Below are positions 1-6,309 of a stretch of DNA of 9,349 nucleotides, piece after piece (within the stretch, counting starts at the first letter, position 1; each line of letters begins with the position of its first letter). Both the position numbers and the translations under genes were made by a program. Location of the stretch: NCBI GenBank assembly GCA_016194625.1, contig JACQBB010000389.1, positions 1-9,349 of the forward strand. Reading direction: 5' to 3'. The notes under the pieces were generated by a model, which saw only the letters and a program-made list of their open reading frames with translations, had not been told where the DNA came from and ran no database searches. Origin of the DNA: Elusimicrobiota bacterium. Lineage in GTDB: Bacteria > Elusimicrobiota > Elusimicrobia > UBA1565 > UBA9628.

Positions 1-1
1 C

Positions 2-919
2 GTGCCGTCGGTCGAGAACGCCGCCGCCGCGGGCCTGCGCGTCGTAGCACCGCGCCGCGAAGATCCCCGCGGGGCGCTGGCCGCCGCCCGCGCGCTGGCC
101 GCGCCGCTGCGCACCGCCGAGCAGCTCGCGCGCCTGGCCGCCGCGCCGCGCGCGGAAGGGGAGACCTTCCGCTTCGAGCTGATCGGCGACGCGGAGCCCG
201 GCCGCTTCTGGTTCAGCCGCGCGCTGTTCAACCGCGACAAGAGCGCGTTCTGGAAGCTGCTGCGCCGCGCCGACGCCGCGGGCGCCGACTTCATCGTCCA
301 GCTCGGCGACATGGTCAGCCGCGGCGTCCTGCGCAACTTCCTCGAGTTCTTCCGGCGCCTGCGCGCGCACGCCCCGGCGACGCCGTTCCTCACCGTCATC
401 GGCAACCACGACCGCCGCAGCCCGCACGGCGTCTCGGACGACCGCGTCTACCGCGAGCTGTTCGGCGGCACCGACTACGCGTTCGCGCGCGGCGGCTGGC
501 GCTTCGTCGTCGTGGACACCAGCGCGGGGCGCCTGACCGCGGCCCAGCTCTCCTGGCTGGCGCGCGCGCTGGACGGGCGGACGCCGACGGTCGTCTTCAC
601 GCACATGCCGCCCGCCCCGCTCGGCGAGTGGACCGATTTCGGCCGCAAGGGCGCCGGCGGCTTCCGCGAGGGCGCGCGCGAGTTCATGCGGCTGATGTCG
701 GAGCGCGGCGTGAAGCGCGTGTACGTGGGGCACGTCCACGCGCTCGACGCGCTGGAGCGCGGCGGCGTGCGCTACGTGCTCAGCGGCGGCGGCGGCTCGC
801 CGCTGTATCCGGGGCCCGTCGCGCGCCGCCTGCACCACTCGCTGACCGTCGAGCTCGGCCCCGGCGGACGCGTCGAAGAGACGGTGCGTCCCCTCGACGG
901 TCCGCCGCACGCCCTTTAG
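2..919 (+). CDS. Calcineurin-like metallophosphoesterase (start uncertain, at window edge)
   Basis: This is a probable metal-dependent phosphohydrolase of the calcineurin-like superfamily. With 305 residues visible, the core runs from about residue 57 to 290. Seen motifs, in order: GD at 62-63, LGDMVSRG at 101-108, GNHD at 134-137, TH at 200-201 and GHVH at 243-246. These supply the Asp, Asn and His ligands of the two-metal site. The first motif, normally D-x-H, reads D63-A-E65, so Glu stands where His is usual. The first 56 residues are Ala/Arg-rich, with no clear signal peptide or membrane helix, so the protein is probably cytoplasmic. The GTG at position 2 is the earliest visible start, but the frame is open to the edge and the real start may lie upstream. 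The substrate cannot be predicted. The gene stops 6 bp from the convergent receiver gene, with no clear terminator between them. Confidence 0.88.
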   Translation: MPSVENAAAAGLRVVAPRREDPRGALAAARALAAPLRTAEQLARLAAAPRAEGETFRFELIGDAEPGRFWFSRALFNRDKSAFWKLLRRADAAGADFIVQLGDMVSRGVLRNFLEFFRRLRAHAPATPFLTVIGNHDRRSPHGVSDDRVYRELFGGTDYAFARGGWRFVVVDTSAGRLTAAQLSWLARALDGRTPTVVFTHMPPAPLGEWTDFGRKGAGGFREGAREFMRLMSERGVKRVYVGHVHALDALERGGVRYVLSGGGGSPLYPGPVARRLHHSLTVELGPGGRVEETVRPLDGPPHAL

Positions 920-925
920 CCGCGG

Positions 926-1336
926 CTAGTCGCTCGCCGCGGTGTCCACCGTCTCCCCGACGCCGGTCAGCTCGTGGAACAGAGACACCAGCCGGCGCCG
1001 GCCGACGGGCTTGGTCACGAAGGCCGTCCCGCCGACCTCCATGTTGCGCAGGAAGTCCTCGTCCTTGCGGCTGCCGGTCAGGAAGAGGATCGGGATGGCC
1101 GCGAAGCGCGGGTCGGCGCGCAGGCGGCGGCACAGCTCGAAGCCGCCGACGCCGGGCATCACCACGTCGAGGACGACGAGGGCGGGGGAGAGCGCCTCGA
1201 CCTCTTCCAAAAGGTCCTCGCCGTCCGTCTTCCCGATGAACTCGTACTCGGGCTCGGCCCACAGCTTCACCACCGACAGGAAATCGTCCTCGTCGTCCAC
1301 CATCAGGATCACCGGTCTGCGCTCGCTCTCGTCCAT
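926..1336 (-). CDS. Single-domain response regulator (CheY-like receiver)
   Basis: This 136-residue protein is a lone receiver domain with no output domain. The acidic pocket is D14/D15 (MVDDEDD), the predicted phosphoacceptor is D57 (VLDVVMPG), the switch residue is T87 (FLTG) and the conserved lysine is K109 (TKP). All catalytic residues are intact. Such proteins act as phosphate shuttles or sinks in a phosphorelay, or bind a partner when phosphorylated. It is closely related to the receiver at 2142-2534: both share MPG-x2-G, LC-x-RLR-x-D, LFLTG and a GG pair before the final KP motif, so they look like a duplicated pair. The ATG at 1336 has a GGAGG at 1341-1345, 4 nt away. It is the last gene of the signalling cluster, 88 bp below the DNA-binding regulator, so it may be co-transcribed or have its own promoter. 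Confidence 0.9.
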   Translation of the reverse strand: MDESERRPVILMVDDEDDFLSVVKLWAEPEYEFIGKTDGEDLLEEVEALSPALVVLDVVMPGVGGFELCRRLRADPRFAAIPILFLTGSRKDEDFLRNMEVGGTAFVTKPVGRRRLVSLFHELTGVGETVDTAASD

Positions 1337-1424
1337 GGCGCCTCCGCGGCCTTCCGGCCATGCCTCAGCTTAACGCGGGGGGACCCTCGGGGCCAGCCGG
1401 CGGATGTCAGCGGTGTCCGCGGCG

Positions 1425-2096
1425 CTAGGCGCGGAACTTGTAGCCCTTGCGCGTCGTCGAGAGGCGGTAGGCCTCGGGGCCGAGGTCCTCGCGCAGTCGC
1501 TGCACGGTCTTCTCCAGGTCGTTCTTCGTCCCCTCGGCGCCCCAGATGTCGGCGACCAGGTCCTCCCACGCGATCTCGGCGTCGCTCTGGAGGAGGTGGA
1601 ACAGGACCTCGAAGCGCTTCGGGGCCAGGTTGGCGATCATGCGCTCGCCGACCCACACCGACTTGGACTCCGGGATGATGCGGCAGGCGCCGCGCTTCCA
1701 CACGGCGGCCGGAGGCGCCGAGCGGCGCTCGCCCAGGAGCTTCTTGATCGCCGCGACCAGCTCGTCGTTCTGCACGGGCTTGCGCAGGTACAGGACCGGG
1801 CCGAGCGCCCGGATCTCGCTCTCGAAGAAGTTCGAATCGGCGTGATACGCCGTCAGCACGATCACGGGGATGTCGCGCGTCGCCTTCTGCTTGCGCAGGA
1901 GCTTGAACACCTCGATGCCGTTGAGGCCGGGCAGCATCATGTCCAGCAGGATGAGGTCGGGCAGCAGCGTCACCGCCTTCTCGTGCCCCTCCGGGCCCGT
2001 GAACGCGTAATGGACCTCCCAGCCCTGGTTGCGCAGGATGTGCGAGATCAGGTACTGGAAGTCCGGGTCGTCTTCGACGCTGAGGATGCGATGCAT
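1425..2096 (-). CDS. OmpR/PhoB-type response regulator, receiver plus winged-helix DNA-binding domain
   Basis: This is the only DNA-binding protein of the signalling cluster, so the probable transcriptional output. From the ATG at 2096 it has 223 residues. The receiver spans about 3-121, with E8/D9/D10 in the acidic pocket, phosphoacceptor D52 (LLDMMLPG), T82 (VLTAY) and K106 (RKP). After a short linker, residues 134-223 match the OmpR-type Trans_reg_C winged helix: a LAPKRFEVLFHLL helix, WEDLVADIWG, the recognition-helix region around TVQRLREDLG, and a C-terminal STTRKGYKF hairpin. The start is unsure. An in-frame TTG at 2129 would add 11 residues, but the GGAGGA at 2131-2136 sits only 1 nt from it, too close to serve it. 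The ATG places the receiver at the usual distance from the N-terminus but has no strong ribosome binding site. Target promoters are unknown. Confidence 0.9.
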   Translation of the reverse strand: MHRILSVEDDPDFQYLISHILRNQGWEVHYAFTGPEGHEKAVTLLPDLILLDMMLPGLNGIEVFKLLRKQKATRDIPVIVLTAYHADSNFFESEIRALGPVLYLRKPVQNDELVAAIKKLLGERRSAPPAAVWKRGACRIIPESKSVWVGERMIANLAPKRFEVLFHLLQSDAEIAWEDLVADIWGAEGTKNDLEKTVQRLREDLGPEAYRLSTTRKGYKFRA

Positions 2097-2130
2097 GAGG
2101 GTCGGCGTCCGTCGAGCCGATGCTAGCAAT

Positions 2131-2136
2131 TCCTCC
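2131..2136 (-). promoter_or_regulatory. Orphan strong Shine-Dalgarno sequence
   Basis: A GGAGGA lies right after the stop of the receiver gene at 2142 and 34 bases before the ATG at 2096 of the DNA-binding regulator. The in-frame TTG at 2129 is only 1 nt from it, and no ATG or GTG lies at normal spacing. It may be a relic, may recruit ribosomes for an unusual start, or may indicate that the regulator really begins near 2129. Confidence 0.35.
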
Positions 2137-2141
2137 GGGGG

Positions 2142-2534
2142 TCAGAGCGCGCGGGTGTCCAGGAGCTTCTCGATCTGCTCGATCAGGTCGCGGCGCTCGA
2201 TCGGCTTGACCAAGTAGGCGCTGCCGCCCGCGTCCGCGGCCTTGAACAGGCCGTCGCGCGGGTCCAGGCCGGTCAGGAACAGCACCGGGACGTTCGCGTA
2301 GCGCGCGTCGCCGCGCAGGCGGTCGCAGAGCTGATAGCCGTCCAGGCCCGGCATGCGGACGTCGGTGACGATCAGGTCCGCCGCGCCCTCCGCGCCGTCC
2401 GCGAGGAGCTCCTCGGCGCTCTCGAAGGCGACCGTCCGGTAGCTCGGCCTCAGCCACCGGCAGACCAGCCAGCTGAAATCCTTCTCGTCGTCCACCACGG
2501 CGATGCGCGGCTTCGCGTCGGTCCGATGAGCCAT
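2142..2534 (-). CDS. Single-domain response regulator (CheY-like receiver)
   Basis: This 130-residue stand-alone receiver has intact active-site residues: D15/D16 (VVDDEKD), phosphoacceptor D58 (VTDVRMPG), T88 (FLTG) and K110 (VKP). It ends directly after the receiver fold, so any effect must come through phosphotransfer or protein contacts. It resembles the receiver at 926-1336 much more than the adjacent receiver at 2536-2946, which suggests duplication within the cluster. The ATG at 2534 follows the upstream gene's TGA by one base. Its GGAGG (2540-2544, 5 nt spacing) lies inside that gene's last codons, so translation is probably coupled. The DNA-binding regulator begins 45 bp downstream. 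Confidence 0.92.
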   Translation of the reverse strand: MAHRTDAKPRIAVVDDEKDFSWLVCRWLRPSYRTVAFESAEELLADGAEGAADLIVTDVRMPGLDGYQLCDRLRGDARYANVPVLFLTGLDPRDGLFKAADAGGSAYLVKPIERRDLIEQIEKLLDTRAL

Positions 2535-2535
2535 G

Positions 2536-2946
2536 TCAGCCTCCGTGCGTCCCGGCGTCCGTCCCCGCGGCGGGCGCGGGCGAGATCGCGGCGAGCAGCT
2601 CCTCCTCCTCGAACGGCTTCAGCAGGACCTTGGTGACGCCCTCGGCGAGCGCGCGGCGCTCGAGGTCCTTCGTGATCCACGCGGTCATGATGACGACGCG
2701 GACGGGGCGCGTCAGCGGGTGCTCGCGCAGGCGGCGGATCAGGCCCCAGCCGTCGAGCTCGGGCATCGACAGGTCGACCAGCGCCACGTCGGGCCGGATC
2801 TGGAGCGCCTTGCGGAAGCCCTCGTCCCCGTCGAACGCGGTGTCGACGACGCAGCCGCTCAGCAGCGACAGGCGCAGCGCGAGCGGCTCGACCAGGTCGC
2901 GCTCGTCGTCGACGATCAGGATCCTATGCGCGTCGCGTGCCCGCAT
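2536..2946 (-). CDS. Single-domain response regulator (CheY-like receiver)
   Basis: This 136-residue receiver-only protein has D13/D14 (IVDDERD), phosphoacceptor D58 (LVDLSMPE), T88 (IMTAW) and K110 (LLKPF). After the receiver fold come about 15 residues rich in Ala, Pro, Gly and Thr, which look like an unstructured tail. The ATG at 2946 has a strong GGGAGGAG at 2951-2958 with 4 nt spacing, and the gene overlaps the end of the upstream kinase gene by 23 bp. This points to coupled expression and makes it a likely phosphotransfer partner of that kinase, although specificity cannot be read from the sequence. The K-P-F-E-E-E-E-L stretch after the conserved lysine is typical of receivers that serve hybrid or multi-step relays, but it is not diagnostic. 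Confidence 0.92.
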   Translation of the reverse strand: MRARDAHRILIVDDERDLVEPLALRLSLLSGCVVDTAFDGDEGFRKALQIRPDVALVDLSMPELDGWGLIRRLREHPLTRPVRVVIMTAWITKDLERRALAEGVTKVLLKPFEEEELLAAISPAPAAGTDAGTHGG

Positions 2947-4387
2947 GGGGCTCCTCCCGGCCTTCCTCGACGCCGGCGGCCAGCGGCATGGTGAAGCGGA
3001 AGCACGCGCCGCGGCCGGCGGCGTTCTCCGCCCAGATCTTCCCTTCGTTCAGCGCGACGATCTCCCGCGAGATGGCCAGGCCCAGGCCCGTCCCCTTGTA
3101 GCCCGAGCCGCCGCGCGGACGGTCCAGCTGGACGAACTTGCTGAACAGCTCGGCGAAGCGGTCGGGCGGGATGCCCGGGCCGTCGTCGATCACGCTGACC
3201 TCGACCGCGTTCTCCACGCGCGCCGCGCGCACCAGCACGCGGGCCCGCGCGTAGCGCAGCGCGTTGTCGAGCAGGTTCGCGAGCACCTGGGCCATCATGT
3301 CTGCGTCCACGTGCACGGTCGGCGCCGACTCCGGGAGGTCGTACAGGATCACGACCGGGCGGCCGCGGTTGGCCATGCGCACGCCCTCCGCGATCTCCCG
3401 GATCAGGTCCAACGGCTCGGTCGGGCGGCGGTTCACGCGCGCGCGGCGCGACTCCAGGCGCGAGAGGTCCAGGAAGTTGTTGAGCAGGCGCGTCAGCCGG
3501 TTGATGTTGCGGTCGGCGTTGGCGATCAGCTCGCTCTGCTCGCCGGTCAGGGGGCCGGCCAGGCGGTCGCGCAGCGTCGCGACGACGGCCTTCACCACGC
3601 TCAGCGGCGAGCGCAGCTCGTGGGCGACCGAGCTGAGCAGCTCGTCCTTGAGCTGGTCCATGCGCACCCGCTCGCGGACCTCGGCGCGCACCTCCTCCAG
3701 CTTCTTGAGCTCGGTGACGTCGCGGATCGTCGCCAGCCACGCGGGGCGGCCCTTCCACTCGATGTCGGCCGTGCGCAGCTCCGCGCAGACCTCGCGCTCG
3801 GGGGCGGGGACGAGCTTCAGCTCGATGGAGCGGCCCGGCGCCAGGTCGTGCTTGAACGGGCGGCCGACGAGCCGCTCTCGCGAGACGCCGAACAGCGCGG
3901 CGGCCGCGGGGTTGGCGTAGCGGACCATGCGCTCGCGGTCCACGATGAGCATGCCGTCCGGCGAGGCGTCCACCAGCGTCTCCAGCTGGCGGAACAGGCC
4001 GTTGCGCTCCAGGGCGAAGGCGATCGCGTGGCGCAGGCGCGCGGCGTCCACCTTGCTCTTGCTCAGGAAGTCCTGCGCGCCGCGCGCGATCGCCTCGCGG
4101 CCGATGTCCTCCTGGTCCATGTTCGTGAGCACGACGACCGGCAGTCCGGGCGCGGCCGCGCGCAGGCGGTCCAGCGTCTCCAGCCCGCGGCTGTCCGGCA
4201 GCAGCAGGTCGAGGAGGACGATGTCGAACTCCTCGGTCGAGAGCTTGGCGAGGCCGTCCGTCAGCCCGTCGGCGCTCACGATCGCGTACTTGACCGACTC
4301 GCCGCACGCCTCGTTGACGTAGGCGTTCATCAGGAGGACGTAGTCCGGGTCGTCCTCGATCAGCAGGATCCTCACGCGTTGTTCCAT
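2924..4387 (-). CDS. Receiver-PAS-histidine kinase (soluble, N-terminal receiver)
   Basis: This 487-residue protein has no membrane segment. Domains in order: an N-terminal receiver (about 4-125; E11/D12/D13, phosphoacceptor D60 in LLLDLLLPD, T88, K110); a PAS domain (about 134-228) ending in the typical IRDVTELKKLE; a short helical linker; a HisKA dimerisation domain with phospho-accepting H256 (VAHELRSPLS); and a HATPase domain with the N box around N371/N375 (LANLLDNALRY), DDGPGIP at 401-407, an F box near 411-418 and GTGLGLAI at 432-439. All kinase residues are present. With the receiver at the front, the kinase is probably controlled by phosphorylation from another kinase, plausibly the membrane kinase encoded just upstream, with PAS as a second input. 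The ATG at 4387 has GGAGGAG at 4392-4398. It overlaps the upstream gene by 16 bp and the downstream receiver by 23 bp. Confidence 0.93.
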   Translation of the reverse strand: MEQRVRILLIEDDPDYVLLMNAYVNEACGESVKYAIVSADGLTDGLAKLSTEEFDIVLLDLLLPDSRGLETLDRLRAAAPGLPVVVLTNMDQEDIGREAIARGAQDFLSKSKVDAARLRHAIAFALERNGLFRQLETLVDASPDGMLIVDRERMVRYANPAAAALFGVSRERLVGRPFKHDLAPGRSIELKLVPAPEREVCAELRTADIEWKGRPAWLATIRDVTELKKLEEVRAEVRERVRMDQLKDELLSSVAHELRSPLSVVKAVVATLRDRLAGPLTGEQSELIANADRNINRLTRLLNNFLDLSRLESRRARVNRRPTEPLDLIREIAEGVRMANRGRPVVILYDLPESAPTVHVDADMMAQVLANLLDNALRYARARVLVRAARVENAVEVSVIDDGPGIPPDRFAELFSKFVQLDRPRGGSGYKGTGLGLAISREIVALNEGKIWAENAAGRGACFRFTMPLAAGVEEGREEPHAGTRRA

Positions 4388-6192
4388 GACGCTCCTCCGG
4401 GGTCCGCGCCGACCCGGCCTCCGCCGCGCTCGAGCGCGGAGGGGAGAGTGACGGTGAACGCCGCGCCGCTCCCGGGAGCGCGCTCGACGGCGATCGTCCC
4501 GCCGTGGCGCTCGACGATGCGGCGGCAGATCGCCAGGCCCATCCCGTTGCCCGGGAAATCCCGGCGTCCGTGCAGACGCGAGAACGGCTGGAACAGGCGG
4601 GCGGCGTCCTTCATGTCGAAGCCCACGCCGTGGTCCTCGACCCGCAGTTCCGCGCGGTCGTCGGCCAGCGCGCGGCCGGTCACGCGCACCCAGGGCTTCT
4701 CCCCGGGCTTGCGGAACTTCACCGCGTTGGCGATCAGGTTCTGCAGGAGCTGGCGCATCAGGCGCGGGTCCCCGCGCAGGCGCGGCAGCGGCTCGATGCC
4801 GACGCCGCCGCCGGGCTGGCGCAGCGCGGCGTCGAGCTCGTCGACGACCTCGCGGGCGAGCGCGGTCGCGTCGATGTCCGCGGCGTCGACCGGGTCGGCG
4901 CCCGCGCGCGCCAGCTCCAGGAGGGACACGATCAGCTCCTGCATCCCTTCGAGCCCGCGGTTCATCCGCGTCAGGAGCTCCTTCTCGGCGGCGTCCAGGC
5001 GCCCGCCCAGGCTCGCCTCCAGCTGGGCGGCGAACGCGACGGCCTTGCGCAGCGGCGCCTGCAGGTCGTGCGAGGCGACCAGGGCGAACTGGGTGAGCTC
5101 GGAGTTGGAGCGGGCCAGTTCGGCGCTCTTCTGCTCCAGCTCCTGGCGGGCGCGCCGCCTCTCGGTGGCGTCGTGGATGACCTTCACGAAGCCGCGCAGG
5201 CGGCCGTCGGCGGCGGTGAGCGGGGTCAGCACGGAGTCGGTCCAGAACCGCGAGCCGTCCTTGCGCACGCGCCAGCCTTCCGCCGTGGAGCGGCCGTCGC
5301 GCGCCGCGCGGCGCAGCAGCTCCTCCGGCAGCCCCGCGTGGGCGTCGTCGGGCTCGAACAATACCGAGTAGCGTCGGCCCAGGATCTCGTCGACGCGGTA
5401 GCCGGTGATCTTCTGCGCGCCGCGGTTCCAGCTGACGATGAGTCCGTCGGCGTCCATGCGGAAGATCGCGTAGTCCTGCACCACGTCCACCATGAGCCGC
5501 AGCTGCTCCTCGTTGCGGCGCAGCGCGTCCTGCGCCGCCTTCGCCGCGGTGATGTCCTCGAACGCGACGCCGACCGTCGCCGGGCCCAGCGGGAAGATCC
5601 GCAGCGAGAAGCGGGCCCCCGGGACCCGCGTCGTCGGATAGTCCGTCAGCGAGCGCTCCTGTCCGGTCCGCAGCGACTCGAGCAGGAGGTCGCGCAGCAG
5701 CGGTTCCACCGTCGGCGCGAGGTCGGCCGGCGACTTGCCTTCCGCCCCGATCAGGCGCAGTCCCGCGGGGTTGATGTCGACGATCCGGAACCTCTCGTCG
5801 CCCGGAGGCCCCTCCGGCCTCAGCACGGCCACGCCGAGCGGGAGCGAGTCCACGAGCTCCCGGTACAGGCGGATGCGGCCGCGGTCCTCGGAGCGGCTCA
5901 GCGCCGCGACGCGCAGGGTCGCCTTCGCGTTCCCCAGGTCGTTGTCGCGGCGCAGCAGGCGCCTCTCGAAGTCGAGCCGGGCGTCGGCGAGCGCCTTCTC
6001 GGCGGCCAGCCGCTCGGCGCGCAGCGCGCGCAGGAGCAGGGCGCCCGTCGCGGCGGCCGTCGCCAACGCGCCGGCGAGCGCCAGGCGCGGCGACGACCCG
6101 AGCGCTCCGGCCCCCTCGAGCGCGCCGTAGGCCGCCGCCGCGACGGCGAAGGGGACGAGTTCACCGGCGGCCCAACTCGACCGGGTCTTCAT
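4372..6192 (-). CDS. Membrane-anchored histidine kinase with two PAS domains
   Basis: This 606-residue sensor kinase begins with two hydrophobic helices (about 11-30 and 36-56) joined by only a few residues, so there is no extracytoplasmic sensor domain. A charged, probably coiled-coil stretch follows (57-105), then a divergent PAS (about 110-216), a clear PAS with PAC tail (about 228-345; SWNRGAQKITGY at 254-265) and a second helical linker. The HisKA domain has phospho-accepting H375 (VASHDLQAPLRK). The HATPase shows N485/N489 (LLQNLIANAVKF), EDHGVGF at 519-525 and GNGMGLAI at 548-555. The SHDLQAPLR form of the H box is shared with phytochrome-type and related PAS kinases. It has no receiver, so phosphate must pass to another protein, and five candidate receiver domains follow directly. 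The ATG at 6192 has GAGGAGG at 6200-6206. It is the first gene of the cluster. The ligand or cofactor of the PAS domains is unknown. Confidence 0.93.
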   Translation of the reverse strand: MKTRSSWAAGELVPFAVAAAAYGALEGAGALGSSPRLALAGALATAAATGALLLRALRAERLAAEKALADARLDFERRLLRRDNDLGNAKATLRVAALSRSEDRGRIRLYRELVDSLPLGVAVLRPEGPPGDERFRIVDINPAGLRLIGAEGKSPADLAPTVEPLLRDLLLESLRTGQERSLTDYPTTRVPGARFSLRIFPLGPATVGVAFEDITAAKAAQDALRRNEEQLRLMVDVVQDYAIFRMDADGLIVSWNRGAQKITGYRVDEILGRRYSVLFEPDDAHAGLPEELLRRAARDGRSTAEGWRVRKDGSRFWTDSVLTPLTAADGRLRGFVKVIHDATERRRARQELEQKSAELARSNSELTQFALVASHDLQAPLRKAVAFAAQLEASLGGRLDAAEKELLTRMNRGLEGMQELIVSLLELARAGADPVDAADIDATALAREVVDELDAALRQPGGGVGIEPLPRLRGDPRLMRQLLQNLIANAVKFRKPGEKPWVRVTGRALADDRAELRVEDHGVGFDMKDAARLFQPFSRLHGRRDFPGNGMGLAICRRIVERHGGTIAVERAPGSGAAFTVTLPSALERGGGRVGADPGGASWNNA

Positions 6193-6222
6193 GCGCGGGC
6201 CTCCTCAGCCCCAGTATGATGA

Positions 6223-6236
6223 GATGCGCGCGCATC
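6223..6236. promoter_or_regulatory. Perfect 14-bp palindrome upstream of the sensor kinase gene
   Basis: GATGCGCGCGCATC is an exact palindrome whose near edge lies 31 bp upstream of the kinase ATG. On the minus strand it sits directly before a weak -10-like CATACT (6213-6218), with no convincing -35 box. A perfect dyad in the right place for an operator suggests a dimeric regulator could bind here, possibly the cluster's own OmpR-type protein. OmpR-type proteins more often bind direct repeats, however, and CG-rich palindromes arise easily at this base composition. Confidence 0.35.
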
Positions 6237-6266
6237 CCGCCACACCCGCGTGTCAGCGGCGTCAGA

Positions 6267-6283
6267 CCCCCTCGGGGGGGAGG
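6267..6283 (-). terminator. C/G hairpin after the transporter cassette; weak terminator candidate
   Basis: Read on the minus strand, a run of seven C, then GA, then five G can form a short, strong stem about 30 bases beyond the stop codon at 6310. The GTGAC-N4-GTCAC dyad lies just before it and could form a second stem. No T tract follows, so this is not a standard intrinsic terminator. At most it marks where the transporter cassette transcript may pause or end. Confidence 0.25.
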
Positions 6284-6285
6284 CC

Positions 6286-6301
6286 TGTGACATGGGTCAC
6301 G
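6286..6301. promoter_or_regulatory. Possible CRP/FNR-type operator
   Basis: The sequence reads TGTGA, six bases, TCACG, which matches nine of ten positions of the TGTGA-N6-TCACA half-site pattern recognised by many CRP/FNR-family regulators. It contains the exact inverted repeat GTGAC-N4-GTCAC (6287-6300). It lies about 100 bp upstream of the kinase start at 6192 and just past the stop of the His-rich protein gene at 6310. No CRP-family gene is visible here. The dyad could equally be a hairpin at the end of the preceding transcript. Confidence 0.3.
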
Positions 6302-6309
6302 CCCGCGCG

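Noticed and set aside
1348..1359. A GGCC-TTCC-GGCC stem just upstream of the last receiver's ribosome binding site
   Set aside because: A 4-bp stem of G and C is expected by chance in this sequence; nothing else suggests a regulatory RNA.
1381..1394. An imperfect GGaCCC/GGGgCC hairpin between the OmpR-type regulator and the last receiver
   Set aside because: The stem has a mismatch, the loop is very short and no T tract follows, so it is not a supportable terminator.
2630..5371. A 913-codon open frame on the plus strand
   Set aside because: It lies antisense to three signalling genes, has low-complexity Ala/Arg/Val/Gln/Ser composition and no recognisable domain. Long antisense frames are expected at this GC content.
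4504..6219. A 571-codon plus-strand open frame opposite the membrane kinase gene
   Set aside because: It is antisense to an unmistakable PAS histidine kinase, with biased composition and no motif or signal of its own.
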